Part shown: positions 1 through 5,175 of the stretch, one piece after another
How the letters are laid out: each line of letters opens with the position of its first letter
How positions within the stretch are numbered: position 1 is the first letter of the stretch
Assembly: GCA_030052355.1 (NCBI GenBank)
Contig: JASIGS010000056.1
Coordinates: 1 to 5,175, forward strand
DNA from: Streptosporangiaceae bacterium
GTDB lineage: Bacteria; Actinomycetota; Actinomycetes; Streptosporangiales; Streptosporangiaceae
Direction: 5' to 3'
DNA length: 5,175 bases
Position numbers and translations under genes: made by a program
The notes under the pieces: model-generated
Seen by the model: only the letters and a program-made list of their open reading frames with translations
What the model was told of the DNA's origin: nothing
Databases searched by the model: none

Positions 1-1110
1 AAGGCCGCGACGTTCGAGGGCATGAGCCCCGGCGGGGTGGTGTCGAAAACCCTCATCGACTTCCACCGCCGGATGGCGGCCGGTGGCGTCGCCATGACGA
101 CCGTGTCGTACGTCGCGGTGTCCAGGGACGGCCGCGGAGCACCGAACGAGCTGTACATCCACGACGGCGCCGCCGACGGGCTGGCCAGGATCGTGCAGGC
201 GGTGCACGCCGAGGGGGCAGCGATCTCGGCACAGCTCGGCCACGCCGGACAGGTGGGCACCATCAGGAAGCGCTATCTCGGCCCGTCCGCGACGCGCACC
301 ATAACGGGAACGCCCGTTCACGAGATCTCGGCCGTCGAGATCGACGCGGTGGTCGGCGACTTCGCCAACGGCGCGCGCATGCTGGCCGATGCCGGATTCG
401 ACGCGGTCGAGTTGCACTTCGGCCACCACTACCTCGTCTCGGCGTTCCTCAGCCCGAAGTGGAACCGGCGGACAGACGACTATGGCGGCCCGGTCGAGAA
501 CCGTGCCAGGCTGGCCCGGCGCATCCTGCACGCGGTACGCGACGAGGTCGGCGACAGGCTCGCGGTGACCGCGAAGCTCAACATGACCGACGGCATCCGC
601 GGCGGCCTGAGCGTGACCGACAGCATCGCGGTCGCCCGGTTGCTGGAGAGCGACGAGGCCCTGGACGCGCTGGAACTGAGCGCGGGCGGCTCGCAGGCCA
701 ACCAGATGTTCATGTTCCGCGGCGACCCGCCGCGTAAGGAGATGGCGGCGGCGCTGCCCGGGATCCAGGGGCTCGCCTTCCGGGTCGCCGGCCCAGCGAT
801 GTTCCGGCGTTACCCGTTCAGCGAGGCCTACCTGCTGCCGACGGCGGGGCAGTTCCGGGCCGCGCTGTCGATGCCGCTGGTGCTGCTCGGCGGCATCAAC
901 ACGGTCGCGACGATCAGGCAGGCCATGGCCGAGGGTTTCGAGTTCGTCGCGATGGGCCGGGCGCTGCTGCGCGACCAGAACCTCGTCGCCAAGATGGCCG
1001 ACGGCAGCGTCACCGAGGGCAACTGCATCCACTGCAACAAGTGCGTCCCGAGCATCTACTCCGGCACCCGCTGCGTACTCGATCATCCGGAGCCGCTCGT
1101 CGTGCGCTGA
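1..1110 (+). CDS. NADH:flavin oxidoreductase, Old Yellow Enzyme family, with Fe-S type cysteine cluster (5' end missing)
   Basis: The frame is open from base 1 and begins KAATFEGM, which in this family lies some 30-40 residues into the protein. The ATG at 22 is therefore internal and the true start lies left of the window. Old Yellow Enzyme (OYE) family members are FMN-dependent TIM-barrel enzymes that reduce activated C=C bonds of enones or enoyl-CoAs with NAD(P)H. Visible family signatures are FHRRMAAGGV near the N-terminus, ELHFGHHYL (His codon 415, active-site region), the phosphate/FMN-region signature NRRTDDYGGPVENRARL, and the late barrel strand LLGGIN followed by FVAMGRALL. The C-terminus carries four cysteines (codons 1024, 1033, 1042, 1072; C-x2-C-x2-C-x9-C), resembling the 4Fe-4S site of 2,4-dienoyl-CoA reductases. 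The protein stops about 12 residues after the last Cys, so the extra FAD/NADH domain of those reductases is absent. The family call is firm; the substrate is unknown. Confidence 0.93.
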   Translation, partial: KAATFEGMSPGGVVSKTLIDFHRRMAAGGVAMTTVSYVAVSRDGRGAPNELYIHDGAADGLARIVQAVHAEGAAISAQLGHAGQVGTIRKRYLGPSATRTITGTPVHEISAVEIDAVVGDFANGARMLADAGFDAVELHFGHHYLVSAFLSPKWNRRTDDYGGPVENRARLARRILHAVRDEVGDRLAVTAKLNMTDGIRGGLSVTDSIAVARLLESDEALDALELSAGGSQANQMFMFRGDPPRKEMAAALPGIQGLAFRVAGPAMFRRYPFSEAYLLPTAGQFRAALSMPLVLLGGINTVATIRQAMAEGFEFVAMGRALLRDQNLVAKMADGSVTEGNCIHCNKCVPSIYSGTRCVLDHPEPLVVR

Positions 1111-1229
1111 TCGATGCGCCGGCAGTCGTGCGGTGACGCTTGCCCCCGGGCCTATGCTTCCACTACCTGTCCGCGCGGATCGAGTTCGACCGGTTCGCGG
1201 GCAATCAGGCAGCGCGTCAGGCTCTTTGT

Positions 1230-1236
1230 GGGGGGA
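1230..1236 (+). promoter_or_regulatory. Ribosome binding site for the GYD-domain gene
   Basis: GGGGGGA sits 7 bases before the ATG at 1244. It supports that start over the in-frame GTG at 1133, which would add 37 residues with no family resemblance. Confidence 0.6.
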
Positions 1237-1243
1237 CTTTCTG

Positions 1244-1567
1244 ATGGCTTTGTACATGTATCAGGTTTCGTATACGGCCGAAGCGGTGGCGGCCATGATC
1301 AGGGAGCCGCAGGACCGGGTCGAAGCGGTCAGGCCATTGATCGAGGCCAGGGGCGGCAAGGTCGTCGCGGCCGGCTACCCGTTCGGCGAGTACGACGCCC
1401 TGGTGGTGTTCGAGGCACCCGACGACACTGCCGCTGCCAGCTTCGCGCTGGTGGTCGCGGGCAGCGGAGCGATGAAGGCGGGTAAGACCACCCGGTTGCT
1501 CAGCGGCGAGGAATGGGTCGAGTCCTTGCGGCAGGCGCAAGGCGCTGCGTACCGCCCACCGCAGTAG
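1244..1567 (+). CDS. GYD domain-containing protein
   Basis: This is a 107-residue protein beginning MALYMYQVSYT, the usual opening of GYD-domain proteins (a ferredoxin-like fold domain of about 100 residues, function not established). The domain fills the protein. A first strand is followed by a helix (AEAVAAMIREPQDR), a second helix with EAVRPLIEARGGKV, and the diagnostic FGEYDALVVFEAPDD segment (codons from about 1383) with the GEYD variant of the Gly-Tyr-Asp core. Next comes a helix rich in Ala, then the TTRLLSGEEWVESLR stretch and a typical AAYRPP tail. No signal peptide or membrane segment is seen, so it is probably cytoplasmic. It follows the oxidoreductase on the same strand after 133 bases in which I see no convincing promoter or terminator. 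Whether the two are cotranscribed is open. The family call is sound; its biochemical role is not known. Confidence 0.88.
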   Translation: MALYMYQVSYTAEAVAAMIREPQDRVEAVRPLIEARGGKVVAAGYPFGEYDALVVFEAPDDTAAASFALVVAGSGAMKAGKTTRLLSGEEWVESLRQAQGAAYRPPQ

Positions 1568-1651
1568 CAGCACGACTCCTATGCAGGCGCGTCCTCGATC
1601 ACCCAGGACCGCTCCTCGTACGCTGATCGCGACCGCTGGCAATCTGCGTCG

Positions 1652-2026
1652 TCAGGTGGGCAACGTCGCTATCTGGTAGTCGGCAAAGCGCTTGTCGCGG
1701 GAGACGATAGTCAAGCCCTCCGCGAGCGCTTGCGCAATCAGCATTCGGTCGAATGGGTCATCGTGATGCCACGGCAACTGGCCGGCGGCGGTCCCGTGGG
1801 CGACGCTGATCGGCAGTGGGGTGAATCCGCTCTCCTCGATCTGCCGTTCAAGGTCATCAGGCGCCGATAGCTTGCCTAGAGCCTTCTTGATCGAAATCTC
1901 CCAGGCACTGGCAGCCGACGCCATGACCACGTTGGCCGGGTCAGCAATCGCTTCCTTTGCCTGCTCTGTCAGGCCTTCATCTGCCAGCCACCACAACAGT
2001 GCATGCGTATCCAGCAAGAGCCTCAC
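1652..2026 (-). CDS. vapC: PIN-domain ribonuclease toxin, VapC-like
   Basis: This 124-residue protein has the size and motifs of VapC toxins, which are Mg-dependent RNases that cleave specific tRNA, rRNA or mRNA sites when not bound by their antitoxin. It opens with RLLLDTHALLWWL (first catalytic acid D6). It continues with ASAWEISIKKALGKL (E43) and HHDDPFDRMLIAQAL (D90 and D93), and ends with TIVSRDKRFADY (D111). The four-acid PIN site is therefore intact and the toxin is probably active. The start is GTG at 2026, which overlaps the antitoxin stop in the sequence GTGA. No good ribosome binding site precedes it, so translational coupling to the antitoxin is likely. The LLLDTHALLWWL type usually pairs with Phd/YefM-fold antitoxins, as here. 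The symbol vapC is used in the family sense; the RNA target is unknown. Confidence 0.93.
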   Translation of the reverse strand: MRLLLDTHALLWWLADEGLTEQAKEAIADPANVVMASAASAWEISIKKALGKLSAPDDLERQIEESGFTPLPISVAHGTAAGQLPWHHDDPFDRMLIAQALAEGLTIVSRDKRFADYQIATLPT

Positions 2027-2268
2027 GGGCGCTCACCACGGAATGCTGCCTCCATGTCCGCCGGGAGCTCATCGAAGTCATCAGCGATGCTGACCTTGCC
2101 TCGCCACGCACCCGGAATGCGGCGCCGCGAAGAAGCCTCACTGAGTGCAACGAGGCGTGCAATAGGGCGACCGGCACGGGCGATCACTATCTCCTCCCCG
2201 GCCGCGGCGCGGTCCAGCAGCTGAGACAGGTGGGTCTTGGCTTCGTATACGTTGACGCTCGCAGTCAC
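2023..2268 (-). CDS. Phd/YefM-family antitoxin
   Basis: This is an 81-residue protein and the first gene of the toxin-antitoxin pair. Residues 1-45 match the Phd/YefM DNA-binding and dimerisation fold: VNVYEAKTHLSQLLDRAAAG, then EEIVIARAGRPIARLVAL. The C-terminal part carries the toxin-neutralising tail typical of partners of PIN toxins (RRIPGAWRGK, then DDFDELPADMEAAFRG). In this family the antitoxin binds its own promoter and represses more strongly when complexed with toxin. The promoter directly upstream has an inverted repeat that could serve as the operator. The start is GTG at 2268. No purine-rich ribosome binding site precedes it, and a -10 box placed six bases before the GTG suggests a leaderless mRNA. 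The stop overlaps the toxin start by four bases. Confidence 0.93.
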   Translation of the reverse strand: MTASVNVYEAKTHLSQLLDRAAAGEEIVIARAGRPIARLVALSEASSRRRIPGAWRGKVSIADDFDELPADMEAAFRGERP

Positions 2269-2274
2269 GGGAAC

Positions 2275-2302
2275 ATACTAGGACTTGGTCTAGTCTAGTC
2301 AA
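2275..2302 (-). promoter_or_regulatory. Promoter of the antitoxin-toxin operon, predicted leaderless
   Basis: On the minus strand TTGACT (2302-2297) and TAGTAT (2280-2275) are separated by 16 bases, close to the TTGACA/TATAAT consensus. Six bases then separate the -10 box from the GTG at 2268. Counting seven bases past the hexamer puts transcription start on the G of the start codon. Lack of a Shine-Dalgarno sequence agrees with leaderless translation, which is common in actinomycetes. The mapping of the start is inferred, not measured. Confidence 0.7.
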
Positions 2303-2306
2303 GTCC
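2281..2306. promoter_or_regulatory. Candidate operator: inverted repeat across the antitoxin promoter
   Basis: GGACTTG (2281-2287) and CAAGTCC (2300-2306) form perfect 7-base inverted arms 12 bases apart. They cover the -35 box and the spacer of the antitoxin promoter. Within the block, CTAGT occurs twice in tandem (2290-2294 and 2295-2299), and its complement ACTAG lies at 2277-2281 on the -10 box. Autoregulation by the Phd/YefM protein is the likely use (inference from the family). Confidence 0.5.
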
Positions 2307-2317
2307 GACAGGATTTC

Positions 2318-3088
2318 CTACTCGGGCTTGCGCGCTTCGATCAGGAACCGCTGCGCGTGGCAGACGAACGAGCCGTCGGCTTCGATGTGCTCGTGCATGC
2401 GCAGCAGCGGCTCGCCGTAACCGGCGACCGTGAAGCCGGGCACTGTCCACAGCACCTTCTTCAGGAAATACACGACGGCCGCCACGTCGAAGAACTCGAC
2501 CCGCAGCGTGGCCTCGCGGAGGTCGACGACCTCAAGGCCAGCCCGGGTGGCTTCGGCGACTGCGCGCCCCGTGCTGCGCGACTTGCTGACCGGTTGCGGA
2601 CCCATCATGAAGTCCGTCAGCTCCCGGTTCGTGCCGGCCCCGACCTGCTGCGACAGGTAGCTGCCACCGGGCTGTAGCACGCGGGCGATGTCCGGCCAGA
2701 CCGTCTCCGTCGGATGCCTGCTCACCACCAGGTCGAATGTCCCTGATCCGAACGGCAGGCCGGCGTCGTCGGGCACGTGCGCAACGGTCGCGCCGAACGG
2801 CTCGAGATTGCGCCTGGCAATCTCGACGTTGGGCGGCCACGACTCGGTCGCAGCGAGCACAGGCGGCACCGGACCACCGGCGAGGGCGGCCGCGAGCACC
2901 TCGCCGCCGCCGGTCTGGATGTCGAGCACGGCCCGCGCCCGCCGCGCCCGCTCGCCCATCAGCCGCGCGTACCCCCACGGCGGCCGCTCCTCGGTGGCAC
3001 GGCCGTCGAACCAGGAGAAGTCCCAGCCCTCGACCGGAACGGCGTCGCCTTCGGCGATCATCTCGTCGAACCTCAGTCGCTTCGGCAC
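2318..3088 (-). CDS. Class I SAM-dependent methyltransferase
   Basis: This is a 256-residue protein of usual methyltransferase length. It has the Rossmann-type SAM site VLDIQTGGGE (residues 54-63, motif I, a GGG variant of the common G-C-G-T-G), an acidic residue after strand 2 (ATES, E82), LPFGSGTFDLVVSRH (111-125), and the post-strand-4 turn RVLQPGGSYL (136-145). The N-terminal PVEGWDFSWFDGRATEERPPWGYARL and C-terminal EFFDVAAVVYFLKK and VPGFTVAGY stretches are typical of a group of uncharacterised actinomycete methyltransferases. The methyl acceptor is unknown. The frame is open up to an ATG at 3232, but that start would overlap the divergent P450 by 74 bases. The GTG at 3088 starts PKRLRFDE, fits the family N-terminus and has a -10 box at leaderless distance. 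The gene diverges from the P450 and ends 49 bases before the antitoxin start. Confidence 0.9.
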   Translation of the reverse strand: MPKRLRFDEMIAEGDAVPVEGWDFSWFDGRATEERPPWGYARLMGERARRARAVLDIQTGGGEVLAAALAGGPVPPVLAATESWPPNVEIARRNLEPFGATVAHVPDDAGLPFGSGTFDLVVSRHPTETVWPDIARVLQPGGSYLSQQVGAGTNRELTDFMMGPQPVSKSRSTGRAVAEATRAGLEVVDLREATLRVEFFDVAAVVYFLKKVLWTVPGFTVAGYGEPLLRMHEHIEADGSFVCHAQRFLIEARKPE

Positions 3089-3094
3089 GACCCG

Positions 3095-3125
3095 ATTATT
3101 AGCGGGAACGGGCCGCGCCGGGCAA
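3095..3125 (-). promoter_or_regulatory. Candidate methyltransferase promoter
   Basis: On the minus strand AATAAT (3100-3095) lies six bases before the GTG at 3088 and is the only A/T-rich patch in this 70-base intergenic region. TTGCCC (3125-3120) lies 19 bases upstream, a weak and slightly long-spaced -35. Transcription would begin on or next to the start codon, giving a leaderless mRNA. It is less certain than the antitoxin promoter because of the -35 spacing. Confidence 0.45.
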
Positions 3126-3144
3126 CCCCTTTCGGCGGGGACGC

Positions 3145-3148
3145 AGGA
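3145..3148 (+). promoter_or_regulatory. Ribosome binding site of the P450 gene
   Basis: AGGA sits 10 bases before the ATG at 3159. It decides that start over the much longer in-frame opening that begins at 2688, whose first 157 codons lie antisense to the methyltransferase and look like no P450. No strong + strand promoter is recognisable in 3089-3144. Confidence 0.5.
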
Positions 3149-3158
3149 TGATGGGCTC

Positions 3159-4583
3159 ATGGCTGGTTCGTCCCGCGTCAAGACCGTGCCTGGCCCACCT
3201 GCCCGGTCGTCGGCCGCCATCCTCGCATCCATGGCGCGCAGCCCGCTGGACGCCTACCTCACACTGGCCGGCCGGTACGGCGACACCATACGGCTGTCCA
3301 TCGGTCCGGGCAGCAACGTGTTCATTCTCTGGCGGCCCGAGCACGCGGAGCACGTGCTGGCCGCCAACCAGGACAACTACGTCAAGGCGTTCACCTACCG
3401 GCCGCTCCGTGCGCTGATCGGCAACGGCCTGCTCACCAGCGAGGGAGACGACTGGCGCAGGCACCGGCGGCTCGTCCAGCCGCTGTTCTCCCGGCGGGAT
3501 GTGACAGCGTTCGCCCCGCCGATGACCGACGCGACGCAGCGCATGCTGACCCGGTGGGCCGCCCTGCAGGACGGCACCGTCCTGAATGTCTTCGCCCAGA
3601 TGAGCGCGCTGGCGCTCGACATCGCGGGCCGGGCTCTGTTCGACACCGACCTGTCCGGCGACGCCACGCAGATCGGCCGTGCACTGGGCGCCGGACAGCG
3701 GGTGGCTGTGCTCGCGACGTTCCTGCCGCTGCCGTGGGGGCCGAAGACCGAGCGCGCGGTGAAGGCCGCGACCCGGTGGCTCGGCCGGACTCCCGAGGGA
3801 ATCGAGGGACCGGTCGGACGGATGATCGCCGACCGCCGCCGCGGTGTTAGCCCGGGGGGCGACCCCCGAAACCCCCGGAGGGGCCCCGGCGGCGGCGACT
3901 TGCTTGACGTGCTACTGGCGGCGCGTCATGACGATTCCCCGCTGACCGACGCCGAGATCGGGGACGAGCTGGCGACGTTCATGCTGGCCGGTCACGAGAC
4001 CAGCGCCAACGCGCTGTCCTGGTCGCTGGCCCTGCTGTCGGCCTACCCCGCGGCCCGCCAGCAGCTGGAGCAGGAGGTCGACTCGGTGCTGTCCGGCCGA
4101 GAGCCGGGCGCGGCCGATGCCGAGAAGCTGCCGTACACCGCGGCCGTCATCGCCGAGGCGATGCGCCTGTATCCGCCCGCGTGGACCATAGAGCGGGACG
4201 CTCTGGCCGACGACGAGGTCGCGGGCGTGCCCGTCCCGGCCGGCAGCCTGGTCGCCGTGCCGCCGTACCTGGTGCACAGGCATCCGGAGTTCTGGCCGGA
4301 CCCGGCCGGGTTCGACCCGGGCAGGTTCCTCGCGGCCAACGGCGCAGCCGGGCACGGGCTTGCACCGGACCGGCACCGGTATTCCTACATACCGTTCGGC
4401 GGCGGGCGCCGCGCCTGCGTGGGCCAGTCGTTCGCCGAACTGGAGACCGTGCTCGTGCTCGCCTCGATCGCGCAGCGATACCGGCTCGAGCTGACCGCGC
4501 TCGGTATCCCGAAGCCGACCGCGGCGGTCACGCTGCGGCCAGGGAAGGGCGGGCTCCCGATGCGGCTCGTGCGCCGCCTCTAG
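3159..4583 (+). CDS. Cytochrome P450 monooxygenase
   Basis: This 474-residue soluble P450 uses heme and electrons from a redox partner to insert one oxygen atom into a substrate. Landmarks in order are a PGPP hinge near the N-terminus, the helix C WRRHRR (W99, R103, heme propionate contact), and the I-helix LAGHETS (A277, G278, E280, T281, oxygen activation). These are followed by ExxR as EAMR (E333, R336), the FDPGRF meander at about 385-390, and the heme loop FGGGRRACVG (F413 to G422, axial Cys C420). No N-terminal membrane anchor is visible. The LAGHETSANALSW and YPPAW style resembles bacterial P450s of the CYP4-like type more than the camphor type; I cannot assign a CYP family. Residues 229-246 are a Gly/Pro/Arg insert coded by a palindromic DNA segment, between helices G and I. 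No ferredoxin or reductase gene is in the window. The substrate is unknown. Confidence 0.96.
   Translation: MAGSSRVKTVPGPPARSSAAILASMARSPLDAYLTLAGRYGDTIRLSIGPGSNVFILWRPEHAEHVLAANQDNYVKAFTYRPLRALIGNGLLTSEGDDWRRHRRLVQPLFSRRDVTAFAPPMTDATQRMLTRWAALQDGTVLNVFAQMSALALDIAGRALFDTDLSGDATQIGRALGAGQRVAVLATFLPLPWGPKTERAVKAATRWLGRTPEGIEGPVGRMIADRRRGVSPGGDPRNPRRGPGGGDLLDVLLAARHDDSPLTDAEIGDELATFMLAGHETSANALSWSLALLSAYPAARQQLEQEVDSVLSGREPGAADAEKLPYTAAVIAEAMRLYPPAWTIERDALADDEVAGVPVPAGSLVAVPPYLVHRHPEFWPDPAGFDPGRFLAANGAAGHGLAPDRHRYSYIPFGGGRRACVGQSFAELETVLVLASIAQRYRLELTALGIPKPTAAVTLRPGKGGLPMRLVRRL
3849..3887. repeat. GC-rich double-hairpin element inside the P450 gene
   Basis: CGGGGG (3853-3858), loop GCGA, CCCCCG (3863-3868) make a perfect 6-base stem with a GNRA-type tetraloop. 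After GAA, a second hairpin follows: CCCC (3872-3875), loop CGGA, GGGG (3880-3883), running into the palindrome GGGGCCCC (3880-3887). Homopolymeric G and C runs like these are unlike the rest of the gene. They resemble small dispersed palindromic repeats known from actinomycete genomes. It codes in frame for a low-complexity linker. Being a dispersed repeat is inference, since only one copy is in this window. Confidence 0.55.
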
Positions 4584-4599
4584 CTCGCTCCAACCGCCA

Positions 4600-4650
4600 G
4601 CCGGTCACTCACGTCTTAGCAGCTGGAACCGCTGCGCAGGGAGGACCGGC
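4600..4650 (+). other. Possible two-tier stem-loop in the leader of the beta-propeller gene
   Basis: GCCGGTC (4600-4606) can pair perfectly with GACCGGC (4644-4650). Between them GCAGC (4619-4623) pairs with GCTGC (4631-4635). The outer stem covers the last bases of the Shine-Dalgarno sequence, so it might modulate translation. No T-run follows, so it is not a standard intrinsic terminator for the P450 gene. The outer loop is long and the structure could be chance at this G+C. Confidence 0.25.
4638..4645 (+). promoter_or_regulatory. Strong ribosome binding site of the beta-propeller gene
   Basis: AGGGAGGA is near-perfect for the anti-Shine-Dalgarno and lies 8 bases before the ATG at 4654. 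It fixes that start. Confidence 0.8.
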
Positions 4651-4653
4651 CAC

Positions 4654-5175
4654 ATGAAACGAAGCTGGCTCCCGGTCCTGGTTGCGGCGTGCGTCCTGCC
4701 GTTGTCTGCATCCGGCAGCCCGCTGCGAAGCGGCCAGGGCTCGGCCGCGAGTTTGTCACAGCCTACTTCGCCGCATCGAGCGAACGGATACCTGTACTAC
4801 CTCGACTACAGCGCTGACAACGGATCGATCATGCGAGCGGCCGTGCCTGGCGGCCGGCCACGGCAGGTGGTGCACATCGGCGATTCGGCCGTCTGGGGCA
4901 TGGCTGTCGCAGCTGGCCAGCTGTACTGGATCACCGGGACACTCACGGCGGAGATCGTCTACATCAGCCTGGCTAGAACGCCTCGCATCCACGTGCTCGT
5001 CCGTGATCTCAGCAATCCTGACGGTCTCAGCCTCGCGGCGGCGGACGGGTGGCTGTACTGGGTCGATGGAACGTACGTCGGCCGCGTCCGGCTCGACGGC
5101 TCGCACCTGACCCGCCGGTTCCTCGACCTGCGCGCCTACAACCCACTCGACGTGGCAGCTGCCGGGCACTTTCTG
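4654..5175 (+). CDS. Secreted protein with YWTD-type beta-propeller repeats (3' end missing)
   Basis: An uninterrupted frame of 174 codons starts at an ATG with a strong ribosome binding site and runs off the right edge. The N-terminus MKRSWLPVLVAACVLPLSASG looks like an export signal: two basic residues, then a hydrophobic core. A lipobox-like VAAC ends at C13, but that is early for a lipoprotein; cleavage by signal peptidase I near SAS (18-20) is an alternative. The mature part has a Ser/Pro/Gln-rich linker and then regular motifs LYYLD (47), LYWIT (90) and LYWVD (134), 43-44 residues apart. The last is followed by VGRVRLDGSHLTRRF, the LDL-receptor YWTD repeat pattern. Such repeats build a six-bladed propeller for binding; at least three blades are present here. 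It follows the P450 by 70 bases on the same strand. The ligand is unknown. Confidence 0.85.
   Translation, partial: MKRSWLPVLVAACVLPLSASGSPLRSGQGSAASLSQPTSPHRANGYLYYLDYSADNGSIMRAAVPGGRPRQVVHIGDSAVWGMAVAAGQLYWITGTLTAEIVYISLARTPRIHVLVRDLSNPDGLSLAAADGWLYWVDGTYVGRVRLDGSHLTRRFLDLRAYNPLDVAAAGHFL

Noticed and set aside
1153..1158. TATGCT as a -10 box for the GYD gene
   Set aside because: No acceptable -35 hexamer was found 15-18 bases upstream, and the site is about 90 bases from the start codon. Not strong enough to annotate.
1133..1243. N-terminal extension of the GYD protein from a GTG at 1133
   Set aside because: No ribosome binding site is seen there and the sequence does not resemble the family, whereas the ATG at 1244 begins the standard GYD opening.
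1591..1609. GTCCT/AGGAC stem in the convergent gap between the GYD gene and the toxin, as a terminator
   Set aside because: Only five base pairs with a nine-base loop and no T-run on either strand; this is expected by chance at this G+C.
3126..3140. CCCC-TTTCGGC-GGGG hairpin in front of the P450 as a regulatory element
   Set aside because: Only four G-C pairs around a seven-base loop in a GC-rich region; indistinguishable from chance.
2688..3158. Long in-frame extension of the P450 reading frame upstream of 3159
   Set aside because: It lies antisense to the methyltransferase, has no P450 resemblance, and the ATG at 3159 has a ribosome binding site and starts a normal P450 N-terminus. High G+C makes long antisense frames common.
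3089..3232. 48-residue N-terminal extension of the methyltransferase to an ATG at 3232
   Set aside because: It would overlap the 5' end of the divergent P450 and has low-complexity composition. The family N-terminus begins near PKRLRFDE at the GTG at 3088.
4682..5169. Overlapping long frames on both strands in the right-hand region
   Set aside because: They are shadows of the beta-propeller gene at 4654, which has the ribosome binding site, signal peptide and internal repeats.

Overview
The window is about 70% G+C, with strongly G/C-biased third codon positions, GTG starts and Shine-Dalgarno sites of the GGGAGGA type. This points to a high-GC actinomycete chromosome (inference from composition and gene families; the species cannot be named). 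It holds seven protein genes, two of them cut by the window edges. No RNA genes, insertion sequences or CRISPR arrays are visible, and no stretch longer than about 135 bases lacks a gene.

Left part (1-1567, + strand): the 3' end of an Old Yellow Enzyme-type NADH:flavin oxidoreductase with a C-terminal cysteine cluster, then a small GYD-domain protein. Middle (1652-2306, - strand): a type II toxin-antitoxin pair, with a Phd/YefM-like antitoxin first and a VapC-like PIN toxin second, joined by a 4-base overlap. Its promoter contains an inverted repeat and clustered CTAG tetramers. The spacing of the -10 box predicts a transcript that begins on the GTG start codon. By hand count on sample lines this block has lower G+C than its surroundings, so it may have been acquired.

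Right part: a class I SAM-dependent methyltransferase (2318-3088, - strand) is divergent from a cytochrome P450 (3159-4583, + strand), with 70 bases between them. The P450 has all its hallmark motifs but carries a Gly/Pro/Arg insert encoded by a hairpin-forming GC-rich DNA segment. This looks like a small palindromic repeat tolerated in frame. After the P450, a secreted protein with YWTD-type beta-propeller repeats begins behind a strong ribosome binding site and runs off the right edge.

There is no obvious multi-gene pathway. The oxidoreductase, P450 and methyltransferase are all small-molecule modifying enzymes, but no biosynthetic core gene or redox partner is present, so linking them is speculative. 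I did not find a clearly undescribed system. The points most worth a second look are the palindromic insert in the P450 and the leaderless, operator-bearing toxin-antitoxin promoter.
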